Shown here piece after piece: positions 24,014-32,526 of a stretch of DNA of 64,000 nt (the first letter of the stretch is position 1; every line of letters starts with the position of its first letter). Source of the stretch: Variovorax paradoxus (GTDB lineage: Bacteria; Pseudomonadota; Gammaproteobacteria; Burkholderiales; Burkholderiaceae_C); NCBI RefSeq assembly GCF_009755665.1, contig NZ_CP046622.1, positions 2,294,001 through 2,358,000 on the forward strand. The letters run 5' to 3'. Below the pieces are notes generated by a model that saw only the letters and a program-made list of their open reading frames with translations, had not been told where the DNA came from and made no database searches. Position numbers and translations under genes: made by a program.

Positions 24014-25170
24014 CGCCCATGACGAATGCCGCACCCCGCCCCGGACCGCCGCTGTGGCTGCTGGCCGAGCTGACCTACCGTTGCCCGCTCCATTGCGTCT
24101 TCTGCTTCAACCCGGTCGACTTTGCCAAACAGGAGGACGAGCTCAGCACCGACGACTGGCTGCGTGTTTTGCGCGAGGGCCGCGAGCTCGGTGCCGTGCA
24201 GTGCGGCCTTTCAGGCGGCGAACCGCTGCTGCGCGACGACCTCGAAATCATCATCGCCGAGGCCGCCCGCCTGGGCTACTACACCAACCTGCTGACCTCG
24301 GGTGTCGGCCTCACGGCGCAGCGCGCCGCCGCGCTCAAGGCCGCGGGCCTGGACCACGTGCAGCTGTCGTTCCAGGACTCCACGCGCGAGATGAACGACT
24401 TTCTCTCGCACACCAAGACCTTCGAGTTGAAGAACCGGGTGGCGAAGATCATCAAGGACCAGGGCTGGCCGATGGTGCTGAACGTGGTGATCCATCGCAT
24501 GAACATCGACCACATCGACCGCATCATCGAAATGGCGCACGAGATGGGGGCCGAATACCTGGAGCTTGCAAACACCCAGTACTACTCGTGGGCCTTCGTC
24601 AACCGCGACCAGTTGCTGCCCACGCACGAGCAGCTGCGCCATGCCGAAGAGGTGACCGATGCCTGGCGCAAGCGCCTGGGCGAGCGCATGCGCATCTTCT
24701 TCGTGGCACCCGACTACCACGAGGGCAAGGCCAAGAAGTGCGTCAACGGCTGGGGCAGCATGTTCCTTACCGTGGCGCCCGACGGCACCGCGCTGCCTTG
24801 CCACACCGCCAAGATGCTGCCGGGCCTGGAGTTTCCGAACGTGAAGGCGCACAGCGTGCGCGAGATCTGGTTCGACTCCGAAGGCTTCAACCGCTACCGC
24901 GGCACCGGCTGGATGAAGGAACCCTGCGCAAGCTGCGACCAGCGCGAGCAGGACCTGGGTGGCTGCCGCTGCCAGGCCTACCTGCTGGCGCAGGATGCGG
25001 CCGCGGCCGACCCGGTGTGCGCGAAGAGCCCGGACCACCACCGCGTGGTCGAGGCCGTGGAGCGTGCCGCTGCGCGCGACCCCGCGGCGCCGGTGGAGCA
25101 CCCGCTGGTGTTTCGCGATCCGGCCAACTCACGCCGGCTTTCCGCAGCGCTCGTCACGCCGGACGCGTGA
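24010..25170 (+). CDS. pqqE: Radical SAM PqqA peptide cyclase PqqE
   Basis: A 386-residue radical SAM enzyme that forms the carbon-carbon bond between Glu16 and Tyr20 of PqqA. The cluster motif is CPLHCVFC (CxxxCxxC), followed by the SAM-binding GLSGGEPLLRDD. The SPASM-type C-terminus carries further cysteines (KKCVNGWGS, CHTAKMLPG, CASCDQREQDLGGCRCQ) for auxiliary iron-sulfur clusters. The ATG overlaps the pqqD stop. It is convergent with mxaL and the 3' ends overlap by 17 bases, so transcripts of the two operons collide here. Confidence 0.95.
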   Translation: MTPMTNAAPRPGPPLWLLAELTYRCPLHCVFCFNPVDFAKQEDELSTDDWLRVLREGRELGAVQCGLSGGEPLLRDDLEIIIAEAARLGYYTNLLTSGVGLTAQRAAALKAAGLDHVQLSFQDSTREMNDFLSHTKTFELKNRVAKIIKDQGWPMVLNVVIHRMNIDHIDRIIEMAHEMGAEYLELANTQYYSWAFVNRDQLLPTHEQLRHAEEVTDAWRKRLGERMRIFFVAPDYHEGKAKKCVNGWGSMFLTVAPDGTALPCHTAKMLPGLEFPNVKAHSVREIWFDSEGFNRYRGTGWMKEPCASCDQREQDLGGCRCQAYLLAQDAAAADPVCAKSPDHHRVVEAVERAAARDPAAPVEHPLVFRDPANSRRLSAALVTPDA

Positions 25171-26152
25171 GGCCGCGCGGCTGAACGCTGCCGGCCATCT
25201 TCTTCTCCCGCCTCATCGGCTGGCGCTCGCGCACCCAGCCGAAATCCGGCGCAAATCGCCACGCGAGCAACAGCAGCGCGAGCAGGGCAGGAATCCAGCG
25301 CAGGTCCGCATCCGCAGGCAGGTACTGCGCATAGCGGCGGTCGAGCATCGCCGTTCTCAACGCATCGGGTGTCTGGAGGCGCCGGTAGTTCACACCCACG
25401 AGTTCGGCCAGCGATCGCAGGTGGTCTTGCCGCAGTTCGGAAAGATGCTCATTGTTCAGCGTGCCGCCGATGGCCGAGCCTTGCACCACTTCGTCCGCCC
25501 GCCAGTAGCCGGCGGGCTCGCCGGTGCTGCCGGTCTTGGGAATGGGCACCGGCACGTCGCCGCCCACGCCGATCAGCCATCCCTTCACATCGCCGGGCTT
25601 GATGTCCGTCATCGGTGGCGTTTCGTTGACGCGCAGCGGCGGCGACTCCTGCCCGTCGCTGATGAAGACAAAGCTGGTGTCGGGCCCCACGCTGCGGGCG
25701 CCCCGCACCGCCCAGGTCACGCCCTTGCTCACATTGCTGGCGTTGGCCCAGCGCATGCGGCCATCGATGCGTTCGAGCGAGGCCAGCAGCTCTTCGTAGT
25801 GGCTGCAGACCTCCACCGGCGCAAGAATCACCAGCGAGCGGTAGTCCGCAAAAATGCTCCAGCCCACTCTGGAGCCGCAAGGCAGCGCGCCCAGCACGTC
25901 ACGCATCGCGGCTCTCGCCAGCGCAAGCCGGCTCGCGGCCACATGGTTCAGCTCGACATCCTCGACATTCATGCTCTGCGTGATGTCGAAGCTGACCTGC
26001 CAGCTGAAGACGGGGCGCTGCAACTGCACGCGCGGCGGCCAGACGGCCAGCGCCAGCAGCACCAGGGCGAGCAGCAACGGCCCGTTGCCCGTGCTGCCGC
26101 CGAAGCGCCGCAAAGCGGACAGCCATCGCGCGGGCAGCAAGCGCGGTCTCAC
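25154..26152 (-). CDS. mxaL: MxaL-like von Willebrand factor A protein
   Basis: A 332-residue membrane protein with an N-terminal hydrophobic helix (LLLALVLLALAVWPP), a VWA domain opening with FDITQSMNVEDVE (a MIDAS-like D-x-T-x-S) and VFISDGQE, and a C-terminal helix (WIPALLALLLLAWRF). MxaL is needed, with MxaA, C, K, R and S, for metal insertion and maturation of PQQ methanol dehydrogenases in methylotrophs. It is the last gene of the long xox/mxa run and overlaps mxaK. Confidence 0.85.
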   Translation of the reverse strand: MRPRLLPARWLSALRRFGGSTGNGPLLLALVLLALAVWPPRVQLQRPVFSWQVSFDITQSMNVEDVELNHVAASRLALARAAMRDVLGALPCGSRVGWSIFADYRSLVILAPVEVCSHYEELLASLERIDGRMRWANASNVSKGVTWAVRGARSVGPDTSFVFISDGQESPPLRVNETPPMTDIKPGDVKGWLIGVGGDVPVPIPKTGSTGEPAGYWRADEVVQGSAIGGTLNNEHLSELRQDHLRSLAELVGVNYRRLQTPDALRTAMLDRRYAQYLPADADLRWIPALLALLLLAWRFAPDFGWVRERQPMRREKKMAGSVQPRGLTRPA

Positions 26153-26700
26153 GGCAGGTCTCCGGCGACGAAGCCCGGCACCCGGACCCGGCGCTGTTCG
26201 TGCGTCGGCTGCTGCTCGGCCGAAAAGGCTTCCTGGTCTTCGGGCGCGAGGCGCAGCGCACGCTCCAGGTTGTAGCGCGCGTCCCAGTCTTGCGGCGCGG
26301 CGCGCAGCAGGTCGCGCAGCCGCTGCTTGCCAAGTTCGAACAGCGGCAGTGCGCCGGCTTCTTGCGCCATGCCCTGGCGCAGGTACATGTTGCCCAGGTT
26401 GAACAACGCCTGCCGCGCCACGGGGTCGCGTTCTCCGCTCTGGATCAGCGCCGCATAGCCCTTGAGCGCGGCATCGTGGGCGCCGGCTTTCGAAAGGGCC
26501 AGCGCCTGCGCCAGCTGCAGTTCACGCGGGGCCGAAAGCGGGGCCGGCGCTGCGTCCTTGCCCGCGGGCATGGCGGCGATGCGGGCGATTTCGGCATTGA
26601 GGCCAGCCGTGCGGTGCAGGCGCAGCCCACGCTCGCAAACAACACCCACGCAGCACAGGCTCAGCACGCCAAACACCAGGTGAATCGTGCGCCGCTTCAT
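26149..26700 (-). CDS. mxaK: MxaK-like membrane-anchored TPR protein
   Basis: A 183-residue protein with one N-terminal membrane anchor (IHLVFGVLSLCCVGVVCERG) and TPR-like helices (AALIQSGERDPVARQALFNLGNMYLRQG and the following DLLRAAPQDWDARYNLERAL). MxaK homologues lie between MxaC and MxaL in all mxa operons and contribute to methanol dehydrogenase maturation. The start at 26700 overlaps mxaC's end by four bases; the stop overlaps mxaL. Confidence 0.85.
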   Translation of the reverse strand: MKRRTIHLVFGVLSLCCVGVVCERGLRLHRTAGLNAEIARIAAMPAGKDAAPAPLSAPRELQLAQALALSKAGAHDAALKGYAALIQSGERDPVARQALFNLGNMYLRQGMAQEAGALPLFELGKQRLRDLLRAAPQDWDARYNLERALRLAPEDQEAFSAEQQPTHEQRRVRVPGFVAGDLP

Positions 26701-27698
26701 GTGCTTTTTCGCCAGCTTTGCAGCTGCACCGAGCGGCACGCGAGCAGGCCCGCGCAGCACAGCATGGCCGCAAGATAGAAGGCCGCGCCGTGGTCGCGCC
26801 GCGGCACCCGTTCATGAATGGTCAGCGGAAAATTTTGCTGCCGGTCGATCTCGGCCATGGCGGCCGCCATGGCATTCGAATCGTCTACCTGGTAGAGCCG
26901 GTAGGGCGTGGCCAGCGTCTTGAAGAACTGGTGCAGCGCCAGCTCCTCGCCAAGACCGTAGGCCGATACCGTCTCGGTGTTGAGGTTGGGCGAGTTCGGG
27001 CCGCTGCGCACGTAGATCCAGTAGAGCCCGATCTTCTCGCGCGCGAGTCCGGCATGAATGCGCTCGCGCGTCGCCTCGTCGAGCTGCGCGCCGCCGTCAG
27101 AAACGATCAGGATCACGCGGCTGCCGGAATAGCTTCGGCCTTCGAATTCCTCGATGGCGGCGAGCAGCGCCACACCCATGCGTGTCTCGGGCAGGCCGCG
27201 GCCAATGGCGGTCGCTGCGAGCGCGGCTTGCACGGTGTCGGTCTTCTGGGTGAAGGGCACCACCGCAACCGGCACCGTGCTGAACGTCATGAAGGCAAAG
27301 CGGTTGTCGGGCCGCTTGGCAACGAACTCGCTCAGCAGGTCGCGCACCACCTTGGCCTTGGGCTCCTGCGACATGCGGCCCGCGGTCTGCAGGCCGTTGG
27401 TGTGCACCGTCGCGTCCATGCTGCTGCTGCGGTCCATGAGAATGAGCACCTCCGCGCCGCGCCCGGCACGCTCGACCACCGCGCCCGATTGGCCCGGCCC
27501 GGCAAGTCCCAGAACGGTGAAGGCCATGGCGCCGACCGCGAACGCACGCCACATGAAGCCGACAAGGCGGCCGACCCGGTCCGACGGCAGCCAGGCGACG
27601 TAGGAGAAGCCCAGCGTGTCGCTGCGCCTGCGCAAGAGCGGCAGCAGCGCGAGCGGCAGCAGGGCGAGCATCCAGGGCTGGGCAAGGTCGAAGCGCAT
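26697..27698 (-). CDS. mxaC: MxaC-like von Willebrand factor A protein
   Basis: A 333-residue BatA/BatB-like protein. It has two N-terminal membrane segments (MLALLPLALLPLLRR and AFAVGAMAFTVLGLAG), a VWA domain with the complete MIDAS motif in LILMDRSSSMDA and VILIVSDGGAQLDE, and a C-terminal membrane helix. It works with the MoxR-type ATPase MxaR and the DUF58 protein MxaS as a metal-insertion or chaperone unit for methanol dehydrogenase. Coupled by overlap to mxaK. Confidence 0.87.
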   Translation of the reverse strand: MRFDLAQPWMLALLPLALLPLLRRRSDTLGFSYVAWLPSDRVGRLVGFMWRAFAVGAMAFTVLGLAGPGQSGAVVERAGRGAEVLILMDRSSSMDATVHTNGLQTAGRMSQEPKAKVVRDLLSEFVAKRPDNRFAFMTFSTVPVAVVPFTQKTDTVQAALAATAIGRGLPETRMGVALLAAIEEFEGRSYSGSRVILIVSDGGAQLDEATRERIHAGLAREKIGLYWIYVRSGPNSPNLNTETVSAYGLGEELALHQFFKTLATPYRLYQVDDSNAMAAAMAEIDRQQNFPLTIHERVPRRDHGAAFYLAAMLCCAGLLACRSVQLQSWRKST

Positions 27699-27711
27699 GG
27701 CTCTGCTCCCG

Positions 27712-28581
27712 TCAATGCCGGTGGCGCTTTTCCGCGTCGCGCAGGGCCCGGCACAGCGGCCGGAGCGGGTAGGCACCCTCCGGCTGCGTGGCCGCGGCAA
27801 CGCTCTCGGCAAAGAAGAAGCGCCGCGTCGATTCGCGATAGAACTCCTCCAGGCGTGGCTGCAGCGGGCGCAGGTACGGCGCCTCTGCCATGAGCTGCGG
27901 CAGGCTGGCGTGGTGAACCACGCGGCCGGCGCTCCGGTTGAGCGCGCGATGCAACACGCGCCAGGCTTCCGGGCTCGCGGGATCGCCGATCCGCTTCAGC
28001 TCGCGCCAGGCGTTTGCGAACGGAAGCTGCTGCGCTTCGCGCCGGTTTCGCCACGCCCACCAGCCGAGCCAGGCCACAAGCACGGCCAGCAGCGCAAGAA
28101 CCGAGAACTTCAGCTGTTGGCCGAGCGCGTAGGTGGGAAGTGGCGCGACGGCGCGGTCCGGCCGCAGCGGCTGCAGATCGCCTTGCCCCGGCACTTCGAG
28201 AGGCGTCAGCGGGCCGATGCTGATAGGCCATGCGGGCAGCGCGAGCGGCACGCCCGATGTGGTCGCAATGTTGAGCGCCGGCAGCGAAACGGCGGTAAGC
28301 GCGCGCGGCGCGTTGATCACCTGGTAGTCGATGGCCAGCCAGCGCCGCCCCTCGGCATCGGTCTCGATGCGCGAGGGCCTGCGTTCGAGCCACAGGTCGA
28401 TGCGCGCCGCGCTGGGCAGCGCGCCGGGCTGCAGAGTCCGGCCGGCCTGCTCGAGCAGCACGCGCTGCGTGAGAACGTCGCCGATCACATGCCCGAATGC
28501 GCGCGGCTGCTCGACCGTCGCGGCGCTTGCCGTTCCGGTCGCGATTGCTAGCACCAGCAGGGCTGCAAGGCGCCGGTTCAT
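27712..28581 (-). CDS. mxaA: MxaA-like methanol dehydrogenase maturation protein
   Basis: A 289-residue protein with a signal peptide (LAALLVLAIATGTASA), a periplasmic beta-rich part, one membrane helix near the middle (FSVLALLAVLVAWLGWWAW) and a cytoplasmic helical tail with RRFFFAES. MxaA is required for calcium insertion into MxaFI in known methylotrophs; with a XoxF-type enzyme here the metal would be a lanthanide or the role more general. ATG 28581 overlaps the end of mxaS. Confidence 0.82.
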   Translation of the reverse strand: MNRRLAALLVLAIATGTASAATVEQPRAFGHVIGDVLTQRVLLEQAGRTLQPGALPSAARIDLWLERRPSRIETDAEGRRWLAIDYQVINAPRALTAVSLPALNIATTSGVPLALPAWPISIGPLTPLEVPGQGDLQPLRPDRAVAPLPTYALGQQLKFSVLALLAVLVAWLGWWAWRNRREAQQLPFANAWRELKRIGDPASPEAWRVLHRALNRSAGRVVHHASLPQLMAEAPYLRPLQPRLEEFYRESTRRFFFAESVAAATQPEGAYPLRPLCRALRDAEKRHRH

Positions 28582-29453
28582 GCCGTCGTCTCCATGAAGT
28601 ACCGCGTGAGCGCCTCGGCGTCGAAGCGTCCGTGCAGATGAAAAGGCGGCATGCCATGCGCGTTGAACAGCTCGGTGAGCTCCGCGCGCCGCGCCGCAAC
28701 GGCATTGCGCCACCGCGTGCGCAGCGAATCGCGCATCCACAGGCTGCGCCGGCTTCCGGTTTCGGCATCGCTCAGGGCCACCAATGCACGTGCATCCGGC
28801 GGTTCGGTTTCGGCGGGGTCCCAGACCACCAATGGAACGATGCAGGCCGGCGCGAATTGCGGAAGCAGCTCGCCGAGCGCTGCAACAGGCCAGTGAAAAT
28901 CGGAAGCGAGAAACACCAGCCCGCCCCGGCCGACCAGTCGCTCGGTGGCACGCCGCAGGCCGCCTGCTGTGCTGTCGGCGGATGGGGCTGCGCCCGGTGT
29001 CGCTCGGCATTCGCGCAGCATCTTCGCCATCAGGCTGCCGTTGCCGCGGCTGTGGCGCGCGGGCACGAACAGGTCTTCGCGCTCTCGCTGGTCGAAGGCC
29101 AGCAGGCCGACGGTGTCGCCGGCCCGAAAGGCGCTGTAGCCCAGCGCCTCGACCAGGTCGGCCACCACGTCGAGCTTTCGCCGCTCGGCGCCGAAATGCA
29201 TCGACGCCGATACGTCCACCACGACATGCACGGGAATGGCGACGCGCAACCGATGGATGCGCACCAGCCAGTCGCCGCGGCCGTCGCGCACGCTGGCGCG
29301 CAGGTCGATGCGGCGCGGATCGGGATGGTCGAACAACCGCCGGTGCGCGGCAAATTCCTGCCCGCTGCCCTGGCTCAGGCCCCGCTGCGCACCGGGCCGC
29401 CAGCCGCCGAAGCGGCGCGGCAGCTGGTAGTGGAATTCGTCGACGCGGTCCAT
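28578..29453 (-). CDS. mxaS: MxaS-like DUF58 protein
   Basis: A 291-residue DUF58/VWA-like cytoplasmic protein. HPDPRRIDLRASVRDGRGDW precedes the DUF58 core, and the metal site is VVVDVSASMHFGAERRK. Length is close to other MxaS proteins. It acts with MxaR (its ATPase) in methanol dehydrogenase maturation. It lies 16 bases after mxaR and overlaps mxaA. Confidence 0.87.
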   Translation of the reverse strand: MDRVDEFHYQLPRRFGGWRPGAQRGLSQGSGQEFAAHRRLFDHPDPRRIDLRASVRDGRGDWLVRIHRLRVAIPVHVVVDVSASMHFGAERRKLDVVADLVEALGYSAFRAGDTVGLLAFDQREREDLFVPARHSRGNGSLMAKMLRECRATPGAAPSADSTAGGLRRATERLVGRGGLVFLASDFHWPVAALGELLPQFAPACIVPLVVWDPAETEPPDARALVALSDAETGSRRSLWMRDSLRTRWRNAVAARRAELTELFNAHGMPPFHLHGRFDAEALTRYFMETTA

Positions 29454-29469
29454 GGCGGGCTCGGTGGCG

Positions 29470-30489
29470 TCAAGGCGCGGCGATCTTGTCGATGATCTGC
29501 GTGACCAGCGCTTCCGACAGCTCGGCGCGCCGCAACTCGTACACCGGCGTAAAGAACACGCGGTGCCCAAGCACCGACGGCAGCACTGCCGCAAGATCCG
29601 CAGGCTCCAGGTGAGAGCGGCCTTCGAGCCACGCCACGGTGCGCGCGGCGCGCAGCAGCGCGCTCATGCCGCGCGGGCTTGCGCCGGCCAGGATCAGCCG
29701 GTCCATGTCCACGTTGTCCAGGCGTATGCCGAACTTCTGCGGTACCTCGGTGGCCTCCCACACGTCGAGCACATAGCGCTCGATGGTTTCGCTGGCGCGC
29801 ACGCTGCGCTGCACTTCTGCGGCAATGGCGTTGAGCCGGTCCCACGGCAGGATGGCGGGCGCCACCTTGTCGATGAGCGCTTCGGTGTCGTGGTAGGCCG
29901 TGTCGAACACCAGCGACTGGCGGATGGCGCGGTCGCTCGGCTTGGGCATGTTCAGCTCGAACATGAAGCGGTCACGCGCCGCGGAGGCCAGCTCGAAAGT
30001 CTCTTCGCGCTCGACCTTGTTGCGGTCCGCAAACACCGTCATGTGCGGAAAGCTGTACTCGCGGTCGAAGGCCGACACGGTGCGCTCGGCCATGGCGCGC
30101 AGCAGCAGCGACTGCACCTGCGGCCGGGCCCGGTTGATTTCGTTGAAGAAGAAGGTGACCAGCCGCTCGCCGTGGCGCAGCAGCGGCCCGGGGTCGATGC
30201 GCGGCCGGCCTTGCGCATCGACATAGGTGTGATAGACCAGGTCGCCCGGCATCAGGTCGACCGTGCCCTCCACACGCTCGAAATCGCCGCCAATGGCGCG
30301 CGAGAAGGCGCGCAGCACCGTGGTCTTGCCGACGCCCACGTCGCCCTCGAGCAGCACGTGGCCGCGCGCGAACAGCGCCACGTTGATGAGGCGGATCGTC
30401 TCCGCCTGCCCGATCACCGCCTTGGCGACTTCGCTTTCCACGCGCAGCGCAAGGCGCCGCCAGTCTTCGAGTTGTTCCTGGGAGCCCAT
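29470..30489 (-). CDS. mxaR: MoxR-type AAA+ ATPase MxaR
   Basis: A 339-residue MoxR-family ATPase. Walker A is LLEGDVGVGKTT, Walker B TFFFNEINRARPQ, followed by a sensor region (MTVFADRNKVEREETFEL) and the C-terminal lid (ASPRGMSALLRAARTVAWLEGR). MoxR ATPases act as chaperones with VWA partners; MxaR with MxaS, C and L is needed for active methanol dehydrogenase. One feature worth noting is ADRNKVE where many MoxR proteins have ATQNP. Start ATG 30489 is preceded by mxaD 26 bases upstream. Confidence 0.92.
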   Translation of the reverse strand: MGSQEQLEDWRRLALRVESEVAKAVIGQAETIRLINVALFARGHVLLEGDVGVGKTTVLRAFSRAIGGDFERVEGTVDLMPGDLVYHTYVDAQGRPRIDPGPLLRHGERLVTFFFNEINRARPQVQSLLLRAMAERTVSAFDREYSFPHMTVFADRNKVEREETFELASAARDRFMFELNMPKPSDRAIRQSLVFDTAYHDTEALIDKVAPAILPWDRLNAIAAEVQRSVRASETIERYVLDVWEATEVPQKFGIRLDNVDMDRLILAGASPRGMSALLRAARTVAWLEGRSHLEPADLAAVLPSVLGHRVFFTPVYELRRAELSEALVTQIIDKIAAP

Positions 30490-30515
30490 GGTGGTTCCAT
30501 CGAAGCCCGCAGCGG

Positions 30516-31061
30516 CTACTTCGACTCCATCATCTTCTTCAGGTGGGCGAGCCCGCCGCGGTACACGCCGGTCACGGCCTTGAGCGCGGCCTCGTCGTTG
30601 AGCTCGGGCGGCGGATTGTTGTTGGGAAAGCCGCGGTAGAAGGCGCCGCGCCATTCGACGACCGACTTGCCGCCGTCCGCCACCACCGAGAGGGTGGAGG
30701 TGTAGTTGGTGACCGGCAGCGCGCCGCCGTCCTTGGCGCGGTAGCTGTATTTCTTTTGCGCGTCGTCGTAGCTTTCGAGCGTTTCGATCAGCGTGCCGCC
30801 GTCCTTGAGCTTGACGGTGCGAACCGAGCCTTCGGCGTTGCCCTTGTCGGCGGGGCTGTCGGCCACCGCCGGGTGCCACTCCTTCAGCGCATTGAAGTTC
30901 TTGACCTTGGCCCACACCGCGTCGGCGGGCGCCTCGATGGTGACTTTCTCGCTCACCTTCTGGCGTGTTGGCCCGTGGGCCTGGCTGGAGGCCGATGCGG
31001 CGAGCAGGGCGGATGCGAGCAGGACGGAGAGAGTTCTTCGGCTGAAAGGTTGAGTCGGCAT
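30516..31061 (-). CDS. mxaD: MxaD-like periplasmic SRPBCC protein
   Basis: A 181-residue exported protein of the START/SRPBCC fold: signal peptide (LSVLLASALLAASASSQAHG), then EKVTIEAPADAVWAKVKNF, WHPAVADS and a C-terminal amphipathic helix (GGLAHLKKMMESK). MxaD is a periplasmic protein that promotes electron transfer between methanol dehydrogenase and its cytochrome cL in Methylobacterium. Placed between the beta-propeller gene and mxaR in the same orientation. Confidence 0.85.
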   Translation of the reverse strand: MPTQPFSRRTLSVLLASALLAASASSQAHGPTRQKVSEKVTIEAPADAVWAKVKNFNALKEWHPAVADSPADKGNAEGSVRTVKLKDGGTLIETLESYDDAQKKYSYRAKDGGALPVTNYTSTLSVVADGGKSVVEWRGAFYRGFPNNNPPPELNDEAALKAVTGVYRGGLAHLKKMMESK

Positions 31062-31115
31062 GGAAAACGTCCGTGATGAAGGAGAAGAGAAAGGTCGGGC
31101 GGCAAAAAAATAGAT

Positions 31116-32096
31116 TCAGGGCTCCATGGGCGCGCCGATGAAGGCACCGAACCCGCGGCTGTTCTGCCCCGTGGCAATGGTGCTGAGCTTCTGCCCGGTT
31201 GCGGCGTCCAGCACCTGCACGTTGTCGTCCATCCAGTTCACGACGTACACGCGGTCGCCATGCGCGGCAATGCCTTCGGGGTACGCAAAGCCGGGGAGGG
31301 TGCGCAGCACCTTCAGCGAAGCGGCGTCGATCACGCTCACGGTGTCTTCGTGCTGGTTGGTCACATACAGAAGCGCGCCGCCCTGCGCCAGCGCCGCGCC
31401 ATAGGGCGCCTTGCCCGCTTTCACGGTGGCGACGACGGCCGGCCGGCGTGTGTCGCGCACATCGATCACCGTGACGTCGTTGCTCTGCACGTTGAGTGCA
31501 TAGAGCCGTGCGCGCGGGGCGTCGTAGAGCAGCGCGAACGGATGGCTGCCGACGCGCACGCGCGCAGCCACCCGGCGTGCCGCGGTGTCGACCACCGCCA
31601 CGCTGTCGTCGTCGCGCTCGGCCACGAACACGGTGGCGCCGTCCGAATGCGCGGCCACGCCCGCCGGCGCACGGCCGACGGCAATAGCGGCCAGGGGCTT
31701 CGAAGCCTTGGCAGCCAATGCATCGAACACCAATAGCCGGCTGCTGTACCAGTCGGCCGCATACAGGTGCTTTCCGTCGCCGGAGATGTCGATGCCCACG
31801 GGCCCGTCGCCCGCGGGCAGCGTGTTCACCACCTGCTGCCGGCGCATGTCGATGACCGAAATGGTCTTGCTGTCCGGGTTGGAGACGAAGGTGCGGCCGG
31901 CCCGGCTGGACGCGACCACGCCCGCCGGCGACTTCCCGACCGGAATGCTGGACACCACCCGTTGCGATGCAAGATCGATCACCGAGACGTCGTGGCTGCC
32001 CTGGTTGGTGATGTAGGCGAACGGCGCGGCCCCGGCCGAGGTGCAGAGCAGCAGGGCGGCAAGCATCAGGCGCGCAGGGGGTGCGGTGGCCGTCAT
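31116..32096 (-). CDS. Exported YVTN-family beta-propeller protein
   Basis: A 326-residue protein with a signal peptide (LMLAALLLCTSAGA) followed by about seven repeats of the YVTN/NHL type, each with a pattern like FAYITNQGSHDVSVIDLAS, TFVSNPDSKTISVIDM, LYVTNQHEDTVSVIDA. A periplasmic beta-propeller within the xox/mxa operon suggests a binding or scaffolding role, but no enzyme residues are recognised. It is a different protein from the second propeller at 37745, which belongs to the ABC operon. Equivalent genes appear in some mxa/xox clusters without known function. Confidence 0.8.
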   Translation of the reverse strand: MTATAPPARLMLAALLLCTSAGAAPFAYITNQGSHDVSVIDLASQRVVSSIPVGKSPAGVVASSRAGRTFVSNPDSKTISVIDMRRQQVVNTLPAGDGPVGIDISGDGKHLYAADWYSSRLLVFDALAAKASKPLAAIAVGRAPAGVAAHSDGATVFVAERDDDSVAVVDTAARRVAARVRVGSHPFALLYDAPRARLYALNVQSNDVTVIDVRDTRRPAVVATVKAGKAPYGAALAQGGALLYVTNQHEDTVSVIDAASLKVLRTLPGFAYPEGIAAHGDRVYVVNWMDDNVQVLDAATGQKLSTIATGQNSRGFGAFIGAPMEP

Positions 32097-32121
32097 GGCA
32101 GCTTGCCCAGGGTGGTGTGCC

Positions 32122-32496
32122 TCAGCGGGCGGTCGGCGGGCCGATGAAGCAGCCCTTGGTCACCTTGGCCTGCAGCGCCTTGTAGCGCTTGATGTCGGCC
32201 TGCAGTTTTTCCGAATCGCGGATGTAGCCGCCGCGCTCGCCGCCGATGGTGGTGGCCTTGGCCGCGGTGCTCAGCTGCACGTAGTCGTCGTACTTGATTT
32301 CCTTGGCAAGTGCGTCGAGCGCGCAAGAGCACTTGTTCGTCATCTCGAAATTGCCGGCGTCCGGATGAGCGGCAATGCACTCCTGCACGTACAGCACGCG
32401 GTCTACCGTGGGAAAGTCGTTGTTCGTGCGCGGAGCGCCGTGCACGGCCACCGGAAGGGCCAGGAGGCAAAGAATGCGGAGAATGTTTTTTGTCAT
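32122..32496 (-). CDS. Small exported protein of the xox/mxa operon, function unknown
   Basis: A 124-residue protein with a signal peptide (ILRILCLLALPVAVHGAP). The mature part has a Cys-x-Cys (NKCSCALDALAKEIKYDDY), further Cys residues in VQECIAAHPD and KGCFIGPP, and is otherwise helical. The cysteines suggest disulfides. I do not recognise a named family. Small exported proteins of unknown role (MxaE/MxaH class) are regular members of methanol oxidation operons, and this may be one of them. It sits 25 bases from the beta-propeller gene and 30 from the next. Confidence 0.7.
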   Translation of the reverse strand: MTKNILRILCLLALPVAVHGAPRTNNDFPTVDRVLYVQECIAAHPDAGNFEMTNKCSCALDALAKEIKYDDYVQLSTAAKATTIGGERGGYIRDSEKLQADIKRYKALQAKVTKGCFIGPPTAR

Positions 32497-32526
32497 GGCT
32501 TTCGCTGGAAATTCGGAAAAGCGGCG

